Source: Amycolatopsis aidingensis
Lineage (GTDB): Bacteria; Actinomycetota; Actinomycetes; Mycobacteriales; Pseudonocardiaceae
DNA: 64,000 nt
NCBI RefSeq assembly: GCF_018885265.1
Contig: NZ_CP076538.1
Coordinates: 2,454,001 to 2,518,000, forward strand
Direction: 5' to 3'
Below are positions 1 through 8,989 of the stretch, piece by piece. How positions within the stretch are numbered: position 1 is the stretch's first letter; each line of letters opens with the position of its first letter. The notes under the pieces were generated by a model. The model made no database searches. It was not told the DNA's origin and was given only the letters and a program-made list of their open reading frames with translations. The translations under genes and the position numbers were made by a program.

Positions 1-79
1 AGAATTGGGTAGTCGTGCGGCGGCCGATCTTTGCGGGAAAGAACGACCGCCGCCTGCGGTATTCAGGGCCCGGCGAACG

Positions 80-717
80 TCAGGCGTTGCACTTCTTCCA
101 GGCGAAGTGGTACTTGGTGTTCACGCTGCCGTCGGTGGAGTCCATGGTCATGAAGCTGGTGTTCTTGTCGGCGTTGGAGGAGCCCTCGTAGACGCGCAGT
201 TCGGTATTGATGTTCACGCTTCGCTCCTCGCCGCAGGGGGCGAAGACCAGTTCATGGACTTCCTTGCGATCGGTGGTCTGCCAGTTGTCGCTGTACGGGC
301 CGCTGAAGTTGTGCCCGATGCGGCTCGTCGGGGAGGTTCCCTGGATGTAGTAGCCGGCCTGCTGGAAGCCGCGCGCGCCCTTCGCCAGGTGCGCGAAGCC
401 GCGGTAGTCGGCCTGCGCGATGGCGTAGGTGAACCCGTGCGGGACATGGACGACGAGGTTGAGCTGGCAGTTCTTGCGGAACTCGATGGGTGCGGCGCCG
501 GGGCCGACCTGTGCGAGGTAGTCGCTGTAGGTCACGGTGAAGGCCGTGTTGTCCGAGGACACGGCTACGGCGGCGGTTCCGGGAGCGCAGCCCGAACCGT
601 TCACCGTTTCGACGTCGATGACGATTCGATCATTCGGGGGTCGGAGGAGGCAGGGGCGGTTGCTGGGGCGGTAGCCATGGAAAGGGCAAGCCCGGCAGCA
701 GCGATCAAAGTAAGCAT
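80..717 (-). pseudogene. DUF4360-type secreted protein, frame-broken
   Basis: The C-terminal 174 codons (from 604 downwards) match my memory of the actinobacterial DUF4360 family, small secreted proteins of unknown function: NGSGC near the start, a TYSDYLAQVG stretch, THEN NCQL, APCGE and a terminal KKC, giving four cysteines that could pair. A good start lies upstream in another frame: ATG at 717 with GGAAGG seven bases before it, encoding a signal peptide (MLTLIAAAGLALSMATAPATA). The two frames join if one C is added to the C5 run at about 636-640, giving SSDPPNDRIVIDVETVNGSGC. The gene is therefore either a one-base frameshift pseudogene or a homopolymer miscall. Family assignment is from memory of the motif pattern. 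Confidence 0.7.
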
Positions 718-929
718 GGAGTTACCTTCCAATACATCACAACATCACCGCGCGGATGGTCAACAATAGCTCGATTAATCTTTTACATAGACCGCTGCAT
801 GGAGTAACGTGGCCATTCATCGACGTGATGATTGATCCTTTTTATGGTCGCGCCGCCGGTCGTGGCTAATGAGTGCGGTAGTACATCGTGGCTGCTTTTT
901 GCTGACTTCTTGGTCAGCGTGCTCGCAGG
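718..929. other. Intergenic region upstream of DUF4360 gene
   Basis: About 210 bases between the DUF4360 start and the permease terminator. It is more AT-rich than its surroundings around 760-850 and probably holds the DUF4360 promoter. I see no further gene or repeat. Confidence 0.4.
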
Positions 930-964
930 CACGGCCCGGCGAACGATGTGTTCGCCGGGCCGTG
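930..964 (-). terminator. Hairpin terminator of permease gene
   Basis: A perfect 15-bp stem (CACGGCCCGGCGAAC and its complement) with a 5-base loop (GATGT) lies 50 bases past the permease stop codon. There is no long T tract, as is usual for high-GC actinobacterial terminators. Confidence 0.75.
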
Positions 965-1015
965 GTATTGCGCTGGTTGACGGTGCGTGTTCCTACCTGT
1001 GCGGTGGGGCCGGGT

Positions 1016-2470
1016 TCACCGTCCGTCGGACAGTTCCCGTTCGGCCCGTTCGATCGCCGCGAACTCCTCCTCCGGGGCGTTCGCGACCAGCCGATGCCTG
1101 CTGTAGAACCAGAAGTAGGCGATGAAGGCCACGAAGATCCCGGCGGTGATCGCCGCGGCCACCATGTCCACGAGGAAGGTGGCGACGACGGCCGCCACCG
1201 CCAGCACCAGCGCGACACCGGTGGTGGCGACGCCGCCGGGGGTGCGGTACGGCCGCGGCAGTCGTGGTTCCCTTGCCCGCAGCACGATATGTGAGAGGTT
1301 CAGCAGGACGTAGGAGACCGTCGCGCCGAACACCGCGACGTTGATCAGCAGTGCCCCGTCCTGGGTGGCGGTGGCGAGCGCGAAGCCGACCGTTCCCGGC
1401 ACGATCAGGGCCAGATACGGCGTCTTGCGCTTGCCGGTCCTGGACAGCCACTTCGGCAGGTATCCCGCCCTGGACAGGGCGAACAGCTGGCGCGAGTAGG
1501 CGTAGATGATCGAGAAGAAGCTGGCGATGAGCCCGGCGAGCCCGATGTAGTTGACGAACTGGGCCAGCAGGTTGTCCCCGCCGTATGCCGCGCGCACCGC
1601 CGCAGGCAGCGGGTTGTCCGAGGTCGCGATCGCACTCGACCCGGCGCCTCCCGGTGCGGTCACCAGGATCAGCGCGGCGAACACCAGCAGCGCCCCCATC
1701 GCCGCCAGGATGCCCTTCGGCATGTCCCGCTTCGGGTTGCGTGCCTCCTCGGCGGCCAGCGGCACCCCCTCCACGGCGAGGAAGAACCAGATGCCGTAAA
1801 CCAGTGCCGCCAGCACACCGGTGATGCCGAAGGGCAGGAAGCTGCTGGCGCCGAAGGCGTCGGTGGGCTCGATGTCGAACAGGTTGTCCGGCGAGAACTT
1901 CGGGATCATGCCGGCCACGAAGGCGACCAGCGCGACCACGGCGATCGCGGTGATCACGAACATGACCCGCAGTGCCTCGCCGACCCCGCGCAGGTGAATC
2001 CCGATGAAGATCAGGTAACAGACGAGGTAGACCGGCCAGCTGTTGGTCAGCCCGAAGAGCCCGAGCGTCTCCACGTAGCCGCCGATGAACACCGAGATCG
2101 CCGCCGGGGCTATCGCGTACTCGATCAGGATCGCCGTGCCGGTGGCGAACCCGCCGAGCGGGCCCAGCGCCCGCCGGGCGAAGCCGTAGCCCGCGCCTGC
2201 CACCGGCAGGGCCGAGCACATCTCGGCCAACCCGAACACCATGCAGCCGTACATCGCGGCCATCAGCACGGTCGCGATCAGCAGGCCACCCCAGCCCCCG
2301 GCCTCCAGGCCGAAGTTCCAGCCCGCGAAGTCCCCGGAGATCACATAGGATACGCCGAGGCCGGCCAGCAGCAGCCAGCCAGCGGCGCCCCGGTTGAGTT
2401 GCCGTTGCCGCAGGTAGTTCTCATCGACCTGGCGATACTCCACACTGGCGTGCGGTTTGGATTCGGACAT
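1016..2470 (-). CDS. APC-family permease, ethanolamine permease-like
   Basis: Integral membrane amino acid/amine transporter of 484 aa, a normal length for the APC superfamily, with about 12 hydrophobic segments. The N-terminal stretch (VDENYLRQRQLNRGAAGW, then GVSYVISGDFAGWNFG) and the AEMCSALPVAGAGYGFARRALG segment resemble the ethanolamine permease (Eat) subfamily. The ATG at 2470 is preceded by AGGAGC seven bases upstream. It is divergent from a glutamine-synthetase-like operon, so import of ethanolamine or a polyamine for gamma-glutamylation is the likely role. The substrate is inferred from subfamily resemblance and context; a GABA- or putrescine-type permease is the alternative. Confidence 0.85.
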   Translation of the reverse strand: MSESKPHASVEYRQVDENYLRQRQLNRGAAGWLLLAGLGVSYVISGDFAGWNFGLEAGGWGGLLIATVLMAAMYGCMVFGLAEMCSALPVAGAGYGFARRALGPLGGFATGTAILIEYAIAPAAISVFIGGYVETLGLFGLTNSWPVYLVCYLIFIGIHLRGVGEALRVMFVITAIAVVALVAFVAGMIPKFSPDNLFDIEPTDAFGASSFLPFGITGVLAALVYGIWFFLAVEGVPLAAEEARNPKRDMPKGILAAMGALLVFAALILVTAPGGAGSSAIATSDNPLPAAVRAAYGGDNLLAQFVNYIGLAGLIASFFSIIYAYSRQLFALSRAGYLPKWLSRTGKRKTPYLALIVPGTVGFALATATQDGALLINVAVFGATVSYVLLNLSHIVLRAREPRLPRPYRTPGGVATTGVALVLAVAAVVATFLVDMVAAAITAGIFVAFIAYFWFYSRHRLVANAPEEEFAAIERAERELSDGR

Positions 2471-2497
2471 GGAAGCTCCTAGGCGAGGCCAATGGCT

Positions 2498-2576
2498 CTA
2501 TCGATAGTCCTTTGAGGTTGTCAGAGGGTTGTCCAGCGCCAGCTTCTTGTCAAGAACTAGGGGCAACGGCTAGGTT
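2498..2576. promoter_or_regulatory. Divergent promoter with two palindromes
   Basis: Between the divergent permease and ligase genes are two palindromes: CTATCGATAG (2498-2507) and TTCTTGTCAAGAA (2544-2556, six-base arms around one base). A possible promoter for the ligase operon is TTGTCA (2547-2552), 18 bases, TAGGTT (2571-2576). The second palindrome overlaps the -35, as an operator would. No regulator gene is adjacent, so the binding protein is unknown. Confidence 0.45.
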
Positions 2577-2613
2577 CAATGGGCCAGTAAGAGACCTTTG
2601 AAGGGTGTCGGTG

Positions 2614-3978
2614 ATGGGAAACAGGAAGGGCATGCTCACCCTGGACGGCCTGCGCGAGCTGGTCGAGTCCGGTGCCGTGGACACCGTGCTGGTGGCCATG
2701 ACCGACATGCAGGGCAGGCTGCAGGGCAAACGCTGCGCCGCCGAGTACTTCCTCAACGAGGTCGTCACGCACGCCACCGAGGCCTGCAACTATCTGCTGG
2801 CGGTCGACGTGGAGATGAACCCCGTCGACGGTTTCGAGATGTCCTCCTGGGAGCGCGGCTACGGGGACTTCGTGCTGCGCCCCGATCTCGGCACCCTGCG
2901 GCTGGTCCCCTGGCAGGAGGGCACCGCGATGGTGCTGTGCGATGTCGAGTGGGTGCACGGCGGGCCGGTTCCGGTCTCACCCCGGCAGGTGCTGCGCCGC
3001 CAGCTGGACCGGCTGGCCGACCGTGGGCTCGCCGCCTTTGTGGGTACCGAGCTGGAGTTCATCGTCTTCGACGATTCCTACGAGCAGGCGTGGAACCAGG
3101 GCTATCGCGGTCTGCGCGCGGCCAATCAGTACAATGTGGACTACTCGATGCTCGGCACGGCGCGGGTGGAGCCGCTGCTGCGACGGATCCGCAACGCGAT
3201 GAGCGGGGCGGGTATGTACGTCGAGTCGGTGAAGGGGGAGTGCAACCCCGGCCAGCACGAGATCGCCTTCCGTTACGCGAGTGCGCTGGACACCTGCGAC
3301 AACCACGGTATCTACAAGAACGGCGCCAAGGAGATCGCCGCGCAGGATGGCAAGAGCCTCACCTTCATGGCGAAGTACGATGCGCGGGAAGGCAACTCCT
3401 GCCATATCCACGTCAGCCTGCGTTCCGCGGCGGGGGAACCGGTGCTCGCCGGGGACCGGCCGGGCGGCTTCTCCCCGCTGATGGAGCACTTCCTGGCCGG
3501 GCAGCTGGCCTGCCTGCGCGAGTTCACCTACTTCTTCGCGCCGAACATCAACTCCTACAAGCGTTACCGGCCGGGCAGCTTCGCGCCGACCACGATCGCC
3601 TGGGGCACCGACAACCGCACCTGCGCGCTGCGGGTGATCGGGCACGGCGAATCACTGCGGGTGGAGAACCGGGTGCCCGGCGGGGACGTCAACCCCTACC
3701 TCGCCGTGGCGGCGCTGATCGCGGCCGGGTTGCACGGGATCGAGAACGAGCTGCCACTGGAGCCGGAGTTCACCGGCAACGCCTACGCCTCGGACAAGCC
3801 GACGGTACCGTCCACCCTGCGCGAGGCCGCCACCTCGCTTGCCGAGAGCAAGCTGGCCAGGACAGCCTTCGGGGACGAGGTGGTCGAGCACTACCTGAAC
3901 GCCGCGCGGATCGAACTTGCCGCCTTCGACTCCGCGGTGACCGACTGGGAGCGGATTCGTGGTTTCGAACGGCTCTGA
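2614..3978 (+). CDS. Glutamine synthetase-family gamma-glutamyl-amine ligase
   Basis: Soluble ATP-dependent ligase of 454 aa, predicted to join glutamate to ethanolamine or a polyamine, as Streptomyces GlnA4/GlnA3 or E. coli PuuA do. The catalytic GS fold is visible: TELEFIVF near residue 145, CNPGQHEIAFR near 210 and NSCHIHVSL near 260. I do not see the NLYDLPPEE adenylylation motif of housekeeping GlnA, and the genes around it are catabolic, so nitrogen assimilation is unlikely. ATG 2614 was chosen because GAAGGG lies eight bases upstream; an in-frame GTG at 2605 lies inside that ribosome site. It overlaps the next gene by 20 bases and is probably translationally coupled to it. Confidence 0.88.
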   Translation: MGNRKGMLTLDGLRELVESGAVDTVLVAMTDMQGRLQGKRCAAEYFLNEVVTHATEACNYLLAVDVEMNPVDGFEMSSWERGYGDFVLRPDLGTLRLVPWQEGTAMVLCDVEWVHGGPVPVSPRQVLRRQLDRLADRGLAAFVGTELEFIVFDDSYEQAWNQGYRGLRAANQYNVDYSMLGTARVEPLLRRIRNAMSGAGMYVESVKGECNPGQHEIAFRYASALDTCDNHGIYKNGAKEIAAQDGKSLTFMAKYDAREGNSCHIHVSLRSAAGEPVLAGDRPGGFSPLMEHFLAGQLACLREFTYFFAPNINSYKRYRPGSFAPTTIAWGTDNRTCALRVIGHGESLRVENRVPGGDVNPYLAVAALIAAGLHGIENELPLEPEFTGNAYASDKPTVPSTLREAATSLAESKLARTAFGDEVVEHYLNAARIELAAFDSAVTDWERIRGFERL

Positions 3979-4699
3979 GCCGGACCCCGGCCCGGTCATC
4001 GGACTGACCACCTACACCGAGAACGCGCGTTTCGGCGTCTGGGAGACGGAAGCCGCGGTGCTCCACAGGTCCTATCTGGACTGCGTGCTGCGCGCCGGCG
4101 GGATACCGATGCTGCTCCCGCCGGTTGGCGCCGGGTACGCGCAGCGGCTGGCCGTGCTGGACGGCCTCGTGCTGGTCGGTGGTGCGGATATCGATCCGGC
4201 CAGGTACGGCCATTCGCCGCATTCCACCACGGTGACCAGGCCGGAGCGGGACGAGTTCGAGTTCGCCCTGCTGGAGCACGCCCTGGCGGCGGGAACCCCG
4301 GTGCTCGGCGTGTGCCGTGGCATGGAGGTGCTGAACGTGGCCCTCGGCGGCACGCTGACCCAGCACCTGCCGGAGACCACCGGCACTAGCGCGCACCAGC
4401 CCGCGGTGGCCACCTTCGGTTCCAGCAGCATCAGCCTCGCGCCGGGCAGCCGGGCCGCCGGGATCCTCGGCGAGCGGACGAACTGCCGGTGCTATCACCA
4501 CCAGGCGGTGGACCGGCTCGGCGCCGGGCTGCGCGCGGTGGGCTGGGCGGCGGACGGCACCGTGGAAGCGGTGGAGCTGCCGGGCGAATCCTTCGTACTC
4601 GGCGTGCAGTGGCATCCCGAACAAGACCAGGACGATCTGCGCCTGTTCGCGGCCCTCGTCGCGGCCGCGCGGGCGTTTCGCAGTGGAGGCAGGAGCTGA
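3959..4699 (+). CDS. Gamma-glutamyl amide hydrolase, class I amidotransferase (PuuD-like)
   Basis: Peptidase C26/gamma-glutamyl-GABA hydrolase family, 246 aa. The nucleophile elbow GVCRGME places the catalytic cysteine at residue 119; the histidine-glutamate pair is in GVQWHPE near the C-terminus. It is expected to remove the glutamyl group after the amine has been oxidised, returning glutamate. GTG 3959 lies within the end of the ligase gene and has a GGGAGCGG site just upstream. The stop overlaps the aldehyde dehydrogenase start as TGATG, which supports one operon: ligase, hydrolase, dehydrogenase. Confidence 0.9.
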   Translation: MVSNGSEPDPGPVIGLTTYTENARFGVWETEAAVLHRSYLDCVLRAGGIPMLLPPVGAGYAQRLAVLDGLVLVGGADIDPARYGHSPHSTTVTRPERDEFEFALLEHALAAGTPVLGVCRGMEVLNVALGGTLTQHLPETTGTSAHQPAVATFGSSSISLAPGSRAAGILGERTNCRCYHHQAVDRLGAGLRAVGWAADGTVEAVELPGESFVLGVQWHPEQDQDDLRLFAALVAAARAFRSGGRS

Positions 4700-6063
4700 T
4701 GCAGACCTTCGACGTGCTCAACCCGGCGACCGAGCAGGTCCTCCGGTCGGTGGAGCTGACCTCGGCCGAGGAGACCGACGCCGCCATCGCACGCGCGCAG
4801 GCGGCGTTGCCCGCGTGGCAGCGGGTCGCGCCGGGTGACCGGGCGCGCCTGCTACGCCGGTTCGCGGACGCGGTGGAGGCAGATGTCGACACCCTGGCCG
4901 AGCTGGAAGTGATCAACTCGGGCCACCCGATCGGCAACGCCCGCTGGGAGGCAGGCAACGTGGCGGACGTGCTGCGGTACTACTCCGCGGCACCGGAACG
5001 GCTCACCGGCCAGCAGATCCCGGTACCCGGCGGAGTGAACATCACCTTCGCCGAGCCGCTCGGCGTGGTCGGGGTGATCGTGCCGTGGAACTTCCCGATG
5101 CCGATCGCGGGCTGGGGGTTCGCCCCGGCGCTGGCCACCGGCAACACGGTGGTGCTGAAGCCTGCCGAGCTCACCCCGCTCACGGCATTGCGGCTGGCCG
5201 AGCTGGCGCGCGAGGCCGGCATCCCCGAGGACGTGTTCCAGGTGCTGCCCGGTAAGGGTTCGGTGGTCGGGCAACGGTTCGTGGACCACCCTGCCGTGCG
5301 CAAGGTGGTGTTCACCGGGTCCACCGAGGTGGGCAAGCAGATCATGGCGGGCTGCGCGGCCCAGGTGAAACGGGTGACCCTCGAGCTCGGCGGGAAGAAC
5401 GCCAACCTGGTCTTCGCCGACGCCGACCTGGAGCGGGCCGCGGCCACCGCACCCTACGGCGTGTTCGACAACGCGGGCCAGGACTGCTGCGCGCGTTCCC
5501 GGATCCTGGTGCAGGACTCGGTTTACGACCGGTTCATGGAGCTGCTGGAACCCGCGGTCAAGGGCGTGGTGGTCGGTGACCCGGCGGCGGGCTCCACCGA
5601 GATGGGCCCGCTGATCTCCGCCGCGCACCGGGAGAAGGTCGCGGGCTACCTGCCGGAAGGGGCGCCGGTCGCGTTCCGCGGCAGCGCCCCGGACGGGCCG
5701 GGCTTCTGGTTCCCGCCCACCGTGGTGACCCCGGCCTCGCCGACCGACCCGCTGGTCACCGAGGAGATCTTCGGCCCGGTGGTGGCGGTGACCCGGTTCA
5801 CCGACGAGGCCGAGGCGCTGGCCATCGCCAACGACACGCCGTACGGCCTCTCCGGGTCCATCTGGACCTCGGACCTTTCCCGCGCGCTGCGGGTGTCCCG
5901 CGGGGTGGAGGCGGGCAATCTTTCGGTCAACTCGCATGCCTCGGTGCGCTATTGGACCCCCTTCGGCGGGTTCAAGCAGTCCGGCCTCGGCAGGGAACTC
6001 GGTCCGGACGCGGTGGCGGCCTTCACCGAGACCAAGAACGTCTTCCTGAACGTCGATGAGTGA
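4699..6063 (+). CDS. NAD(P)-dependent aldehyde dehydrogenase (PuuC-like)
   Basis: Aldehyde dehydrogenase superfamily enzyme of 454 aa. VPWNFPMPIAGWG and FTGSTEVGKQI form the cofactor site, LELGGKNAN carries the general-base glutamate, and NAGQDCCARSR carries the catalytic cysteine (263 or 264). It is predicted to oxidise the gamma-glutamyl amino-aldehyde to the acid. The ORF stays open far upstream, but the ATG at 4699 has AGGAG before it and overlaps the previous stop codon, so I use it. It is the last gene of the operon before a strong bidirectional hairpin. Confidence 0.9.
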   Translation: MQTFDVLNPATEQVLRSVELTSAEETDAAIARAQAALPAWQRVAPGDRARLLRRFADAVEADVDTLAELEVINSGHPIGNARWEAGNVADVLRYYSAAPERLTGQQIPVPGGVNITFAEPLGVVGVIVPWNFPMPIAGWGFAPALATGNTVVLKPAELTPLTALRLAELAREAGIPEDVFQVLPGKGSVVGQRFVDHPAVRKVVFTGSTEVGKQIMAGCAAQVKRVTLELGGKNANLVFADADLERAAATAPYGVFDNAGQDCCARSRILVQDSVYDRFMELLEPAVKGVVVGDPAAGSTEMGPLISAAHREKVAGYLPEGAPVAFRGSAPDGPGFWFPPTVVTPASPTDPLVTEEIFGPVVAVTRFTDEAEALAIANDTPYGLSGSIWTSDLSRALRVSRGVEAGNLSVNSHASVRYWTPFGGFKQSGLGRELGPDAVAAFTETKNVFLNVDE

Positions 6064-6072
6064 CCGGGAGAT

Positions 6073-6111
6073 CCGGCGGCGGGCGCTCCTGCCCAGGACG
6101 CCCGCCGCCGG
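6073..6111. terminator. Bidirectional terminator hairpin
   Basis: CCGGCGGCGGGCG pairs perfectly with 6099-6111; inside it TCCTG/CAGGA extends the stem past one bulged C. It lies between convergent ends (dehydrogenase stop at 6063, dioxygenase stop at 6122) and could serve both. Confidence 0.8.
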
Positions 6112-6121
6112 TGCAGGGGTA

Positions 6122-6820
6122 TCAGTAGGGCACGTTGAGCACGAAGTCGAACGCCGCCACCCGGGTACCGCCCGGTCCGTTGCTGACGTCCATCACCAGC
6201 CGCGGGTCGAAGATCGGGTCACGCCAGTTGCCTGGCTCACCGGGGAAGTACAACTGCGAGGTGAGTACCCGCTGGTACGGGGCCTGGACCTTGACGTGGA
6301 TATGCCGGGTACGGCCGGTGTAAAGCCCTGGCCAGATGGTGGTGAGCTGGAACTCGCCATTGGCGTTGGTGAATTGGTGCCCGCGCAACCGGTAACCCCA
6401 GTTGTCGTAGATACCGCGGGTGTCGCACTGCCAGAAATCCAGCAGGGCCTGGCCGATCGGGCGGCAGGACCTGGCTGCGAAGACCTGCCCGCTGATGGTC
6501 AGTACCGTGCCATTCATTCCCGGTTCCAGCAGCGAGGCCCGCTCCGGCGAGTTGCGCTTGAAATACGGTCCCTCGGTTTGCGGTGGCGTGGGGTCGTCAC
6601 CGTCGTCGCAGGCAGGGGTGGGTTCGAGGGACTTCGGGCGCTGCTGCTCGGCGGGCGCGGCGCTCGCTGCGTCGTTCGGAGTGCCGGCCGCCGCCCCGGT
6701 GGTCGCGGCCAGTACGGGCAGGGAGGCGGTGGCGGCGGCCATTTGCAGGAATTGTTTACGACCGAATGGTTTCGTGCCGTCCTGTTCCTCCGGTTGTGGC
6801 GGAAGATCCTGGTCAGTCAC
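6122..6820 (-). CDS. Secreted intradiol ring-cleavage dioxygenase
   Basis: 232-aa protein with a Tat-like N-terminus (FGRKQFLQ followed by a hydrophobic Ala-rich stretch to about residue 46; RK rather than RR), so probably exported. The C-terminal half is the intradiol dioxygenase beta-sandwich: TEGPYF, GIYDNWGYRLRGHQ, PGLYTGRTRHIHVKV, containing candidate Tyr and His ligands of the non-haem Fe(III). Known relatives open catechol-type rings extracellularly. GTG 6820 was preferred over a longer frame to 6949 because AAAGGAG lies directly upstream and the signal sequence then falls at the N-terminus. It interrupts the amine pathway genes on the opposite strand and is divergent from the SDR. The aromatic substrate is unknown. 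Confidence 0.82.
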   Translation of the reverse strand: MTDQDLPPQPEEQDGTKPFGRKQFLQMAAATASLPVLAATTGAAAGTPNDAASAAPAEQQRPKSLEPTPACDDGDDPTPPQTEGPYFKRNSPERASLLEPGMNGTVLTISGQVFAARSCRPIGQALLDFWQCDTRGIYDNWGYRLRGHQFTNANGEFQLTTIWPGLYTGRTRHIHVKVQAPYQRVLTSQLYFPGEPGNWRDPIFDPRLVMDVSNGPGGTRVAAFDFVLNVPY

Positions 6821-6951
6821 GGGAGTGCTCCTTTCGCCGGTTATCGGCTCGATCAGACAACTAAACGCCGTGGAAAGATCACAACCGCCGCCGGTCGTGG
6901 TCCGACTGCCGAGTAAATAGGAAACATTTAATTTCACCTGAAAGGACAAAG

Positions 6952-7734
6952 ATGACGCTTTCCGATTATTCCCAGCGGTTCGCTGGCAAGGTCGCCGTGA
7001 TCACCGGCGGCGGCAGTGGCATCGGCCTCGCCACGGCCCGCAGGCTCGCCGGCGAGGGCGCCAGGGTGGTCATCGCCGATCTGGACGCCGAGGCGGGCAA
7101 GGCCGCGGCGGAGGAGGTGGGCGGCGAGTTCGTTCCCACCGACGTCACCGAGGAGACGCAGGTCGAGTCGCTGTTCCAGACCACCGTCGAGAAGTTCGGC
7201 TCGGTGGACGTCGCGTTCAACAACGCCGGGATATCCCCGCCCGAGGACGACTCGATCCTGACCACCGGTGTCGAGGCGTGGAACAAGGTGCAGCAGGTGA
7301 ACCTGACCTCGGTGTACCTGTGCTGCAAGTACGCGATCCCGCATATGCAGCGGCAGGGCAAGGGTTCGATCGTGAATACCGCGTCATTTGTCGCGGTAAT
7401 GGGCGCGGCGACCTCGCAGATTTCCTACACTGCCTCCAAGGGCGGGGTGCTCTCGATGAGCCGCGAACTCGGCGTGCAGTTCGCCCGCGAGGGCATCCGG
7501 GTGAATGCCCTGTGCCCCGGACCGGTGAACACACCCTTGCTCAAGGAGCTGTTTGCGAAGGATCCGGAGCGGGCCGAGCGCAGGCTCGTGCACGTGCCGA
7601 TGGGCCGGTTCGCGGAGGCGGAGGAGATCGCCGCCGCGGTCGCTTTCCTCGCCAGCGACGACGCTTCCTTCATTACCGCATCGCAGTTCCTGGTGGATGG
7701 CGGTATCTCCGGCGCGTACGTCACCCCGTTGTAA
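6952..7734 (+). CDS. Short-chain dehydrogenase/reductase
   Basis: Classical SDR of 260 aa: ITGGGSGIG cofactor loop near residue 19, NNAG, and the S-Y-K triad with YTASK; the C-terminus ends FLVDGG. SDRs of this kind often accompany the ligase-hydrolase-aldehyde dehydrogenase set. Here it could oxidise the hydroxyl of gamma-glutamyl-ethanolamide to the aldehyde, a step otherwise missing from the cluster; that role is inference. ATG 6952 has GAAAGGA just upstream. It is divergent from the dioxygenase and ends five bases from the inferred end of the convergent DUF222 gene. Confidence 0.88.
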   Translation: MTLSDYSQRFAGKVAVITGGGSGIGLATARRLAGEGARVVIADLDAEAGKAAAEEVGGEFVPTDVTEETQVESLFQTTVEKFGSVDVAFNNAGISPPEDDSILTTGVEAWNKVQQVNLTSVYLCCKYAIPHMQRQGKGSIVNTASFVAVMGAATSQISYTASKGGVLSMSRELGVQFAREGIRVNALCPGPVNTPLLKELFAKDPERAERRLVHVPMGRFAEAEEIAAAVAFLASDDASFITASQFLVDGGISGAYVTPL

Positions 7735-7738
7735 GGGC

Positions 7739-8989
7739 TCACGTGTCTTCCTTTCCTTGGTGGTGGAGGAGGTTGCGTCTGGGTCTTCGTTCCGGGATCG
7801 AGGAAGGCCGGGGGTAGGAATTCGGGTAGTCCGTTGCGTATGCGGACGTGCCCGTCGGTGTGGTGGATGAGGTTGTGGTGGTACCAGCACAGCAGGGTGA
7901 GGTTGTGCAGGGCGGTGGGTCCTCCGAGGGCCCAGGGGGTGACGTGGTGGGCGTGGCATTGTTTGGGTTTTCTGCGGCAGCCGGGGAAGGTGCACCCGTG
8001 GTCCCGCAGGATCAAGGCTCTGCGGATGGCCAGGGGTACGGTGCGGGTGCGTTGTCCGATGTCGAGGATTTCGCCTTTGCTGCCCAGGACGGCGGGCACG
8101 ATGTAGGAGTCGCAGGCCATCCGCCGGATTGGGCGGCGGAGTAGGACTCCTGTCCGTGCAGGAGCCCGTATCCGGTGCCGTGTTTGAGGTCGTCGAGGGT
8201 GATGGTCACCATGACGGTGAAGGGTTCGCCCGCCTCGGTGGGCCCCTCCTCCGGACACCCCGCTACCACGCGCAGCACGTCGGCGAACGCGTCCCCTTGC
8301 CGCTGGAACTTACTCCGGCGATCCGGCTCCTCTTTGGTGCTGGCGGGTTTGGCGCGGGGTTCGATCAGCCCGGTCAGTACCGCGGCGGTTTCGGCGTCGA
8401 GGTCGAAGGTGTCGCGGAGTCGTCCGCCGCGGGTTTGTCGCCAGTCCAGGGAGCGTTCCGGTCGGGCGAGTTCGTCTTCGGTGGGTGGGGTGCCGTCTTG
8501 GTCCAGGCGGGCCAGGATTTCCCGGCCCAGGGTGGTGATGGTGTGGGGTTCGTACTCCCGCGCGGCCTTGGTCAGCAGCGCTTCGGCGTGTTCCCGGTCG
8601 GGCAGGCTGACGGGTTGCGGGAACCGGGCCACGGTGGCGCGGATGGTCTCGATGTGTTCCGGCCCGATCGCTCCTTCGGCCGCGGCGGCGCCGACCTCGG
8701 GCAGGTCGGGTTCCAGGGGTATCCCATCGGGGCCGTAGCGCCGCACCACCGCCCGGGCGTGGGCCACCCGTTGGCGGGCGTCAGACGGGTTGACCCGCAG
8801 GATCTCCCGGGTCAACGTCGGGAGGTCGCGGTAGCCCTGCTGGCTGGCTGTGTCGCGGCCGTCGAGTTCGGCCAGGACCGCCAGCTCCCGGGCGTACAGA
8901 GCTCGCCGCTGCTGTTCGAGTTCGCCCAGCGCGGTCAGGAGTTCCTCCTCGCTCATGCGGGAGGTGTCGGTGCCGAAAGTCCTGGTCAC
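7739..8989 (-). pseudogene. DUF222/HNH (13E12-type) protein, two frame breaks
   Basis: The first 285 codons encode a DUF222 N-terminal domain (MSEEELLTALGELEQQRRALYARELAVLAELDGRD...). The frame shifts at about 8132, where SAAQSGGW should read on as IRRMACDSYIVPAVLG. The second frame carries the HNH core (CTFPGCRRKPKQCHAHHV and LLCWYHHNLIHH). A second shift at about 7794 would give a DPERRPRRNLLHH ending and a stop at 7739, five bases from the SDR stop; without it the frame runs 310 bases into the SDR. GTG 8989 could be leaderless: TAGTCT lies six bases upstream. It belongs to a different subfamily from the two copies at 28 and 60 kb. Confidence 0.8.

Noticed and set aside
45..79. Terminator after the DUF4360 gene
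   Set aside because: Only a short ACCGC/GCGGT stem is visible; too weak to call.
4489..4698. N-terminal extension of the aldehyde dehydrogenase
   Set aside because: Overlaps the hydrolase gene in another frame, low-complexity Arg/Gly sequence, and a good ATG with ribosome site exists at 4699.
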